Shown here piece after piece: positions 63,683 to 64,000 of a DNA stretch of 64,000 nucleotides. The DNA lies in NCBI GenBank assembly GCA_943788935.1, contig CALSSE010000010.1:186001-250000 (forward strand). Direction: 5' to 3'. Both the position numbers and the translations under genes were made by a program. This DNA is from an uncultured bacterium (GTDB taxonomy: Bacteria; Myxococcota_A; Bradymonadia; UBA7976; VGTA01). How positions within the stretch are numbered: position 1 is the first letter of the stretch; every line of letters begins with the position of its first letter. Below the pieces are notes generated by a model that ran no database searches, was not told the origin of the DNA, and was given only the letters and a program-made list of their open reading frames with translations.

Positions 63683-64000
63683 ATGAAGTGGCAGAGTCAT
63701 CAGTTGCCTAGAGAGCAGCTGCAAGCGAGATTAAGGCGGGTGGAGAGTCACCGTCGTTTAAGAGACCATACTGGTGAGAGAGAATCTCAACATACATCAA
63801 GACGACTCGTGAGTTCATCTAGCCTCTCGGGTAGCTTAGAGCTGTTCATCTCAGTAGTCGGGATGTGTTTGGTTCCTGCTTTAACCTCTATCTCGACATC
63901 TCAGCTGATCCCGATCTCACTTCAAGCGACGGTGGCGTTTTGGTTCGTCGCTGAACAGTGGTTTTGGTTGGCGAGTATTTTAAGAAGAGAGGGACATTTT
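63683..64000 (+). CDS. Start of a membrane protein gene (continues past the right edge)
   Basis: ATG follows GAGGTG by eight bases and the frame stays open for 106 codons to the window end. The start is basic and polar (MKWQSHQLPREQLQARLRRV), followed by two hydrophobic helices ('LELFISVVGMCLVPALTSI' and 'LQATVAFWFVAEQWFWLA'). No family is recognised from this part. Confidence 0.55.
   Translation, partial: MKWQSHQLPREQLQARLRRVESHRRLRDHTGERESQHTSRRLVSSSSLSGSLELFISVVGMCLVPALTSISTSQLIPISLQATVAFWFVAEQWFWLASILRREGHF

Noticed and set aside
1..64000. tRNA, rRNA, insertion sequence, integrase or phage genes
   Set aside because: No T-loop/acceptor pattern, no transposase or integrase motif and no rRNA-like stretch was seen on either strand.

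Overview
This 64 kb window comes from a Gram-negative bacterium of moderate, slightly AT-leaning base composition. The gene content points to the Myxococcota and relatives, perhaps the Bradymonadales side. That is an inference from families I recognise: a TIGR03790-type protein with a MYXO-CTERM-like tail, a DUF1592/DUF1552 gene pair, a serine/threonine kinase fused to an ATPase and TPR-like repeats, RCC1-like, FG-GAP-like and CARDB lipoproteins, and very many lipoproteins with tandem-repeat linkers just after the lipidated cysteine. I see no rRNA, tRNA, insertion sequence, phage or CRISPR array.

Layout. 1-2.9 kb: the end of an unknown gene, a flagellin carrying an inserted von Willebrand A domain, and an AT-rich RluA-type pseudouridine synthase. 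3-31.9 kb: an envelope-rich region of lipoproteins (Cys-rich, pectate-lyase-like, RCC1-like, FG-GAP/CARDB, S41 protease, two alpha/beta hydrolases), outer-membrane barrels (FadL-like, Omp85-like, two paralogous small barrels), a small CREST-type membrane protein, DUF1304, an OPT transporter and the TIGR03790 protein. Two genes here are interrupted. 32.2-41 kb: the kinase-ATPase, the DUF1592-DUF1552-lipoprotein operon, and a frameshifted repeat lipoprotein. 41.1-51.3 kb: a 25-residue peptide gene with its own promoter and terminator, then valS, argJ, guanine deaminase, a membrane-anchored transglutaminase split at a G8 tract, apbE and a Nudix hydrolase. 51.3-54.9 kb (minus strand): sigma factor, beta-rich partner and Lon-like/TPR protein in one operon. 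55.3-64 kb: a macro-domain-like protein, biotin carboxylase, carboxyltransferase-biotin carrier fusion and rlmN in one operon, then a lipoprotein, an enoyl-CoA hydratase and the start of a membrane protein.

How it fits together. The housekeeping genes (valS, argJ, guaD, apbE, accC-like, rlmN) are ordinary and intact. The unusual material is at the cell surface. At least eight secreted or lipid-anchored proteins have in-frame 9-21 bp repeats in their stalks, and several intergenic spaces hold 15-24 bp tandem repeats. Four surface genes are broken: by a one-base slip in a repeat, by frame breaks at G runs (two), and by in-frame stop codons. Two more genes lack a usual start codon where one is expected. 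Whether these are real (phase variation, decay, recoding) or assembly errors cannot be settled from the sequence alone. The best candidates for something new are the VWA-flagellin and the sigma factor / Lon-like TPR operon.
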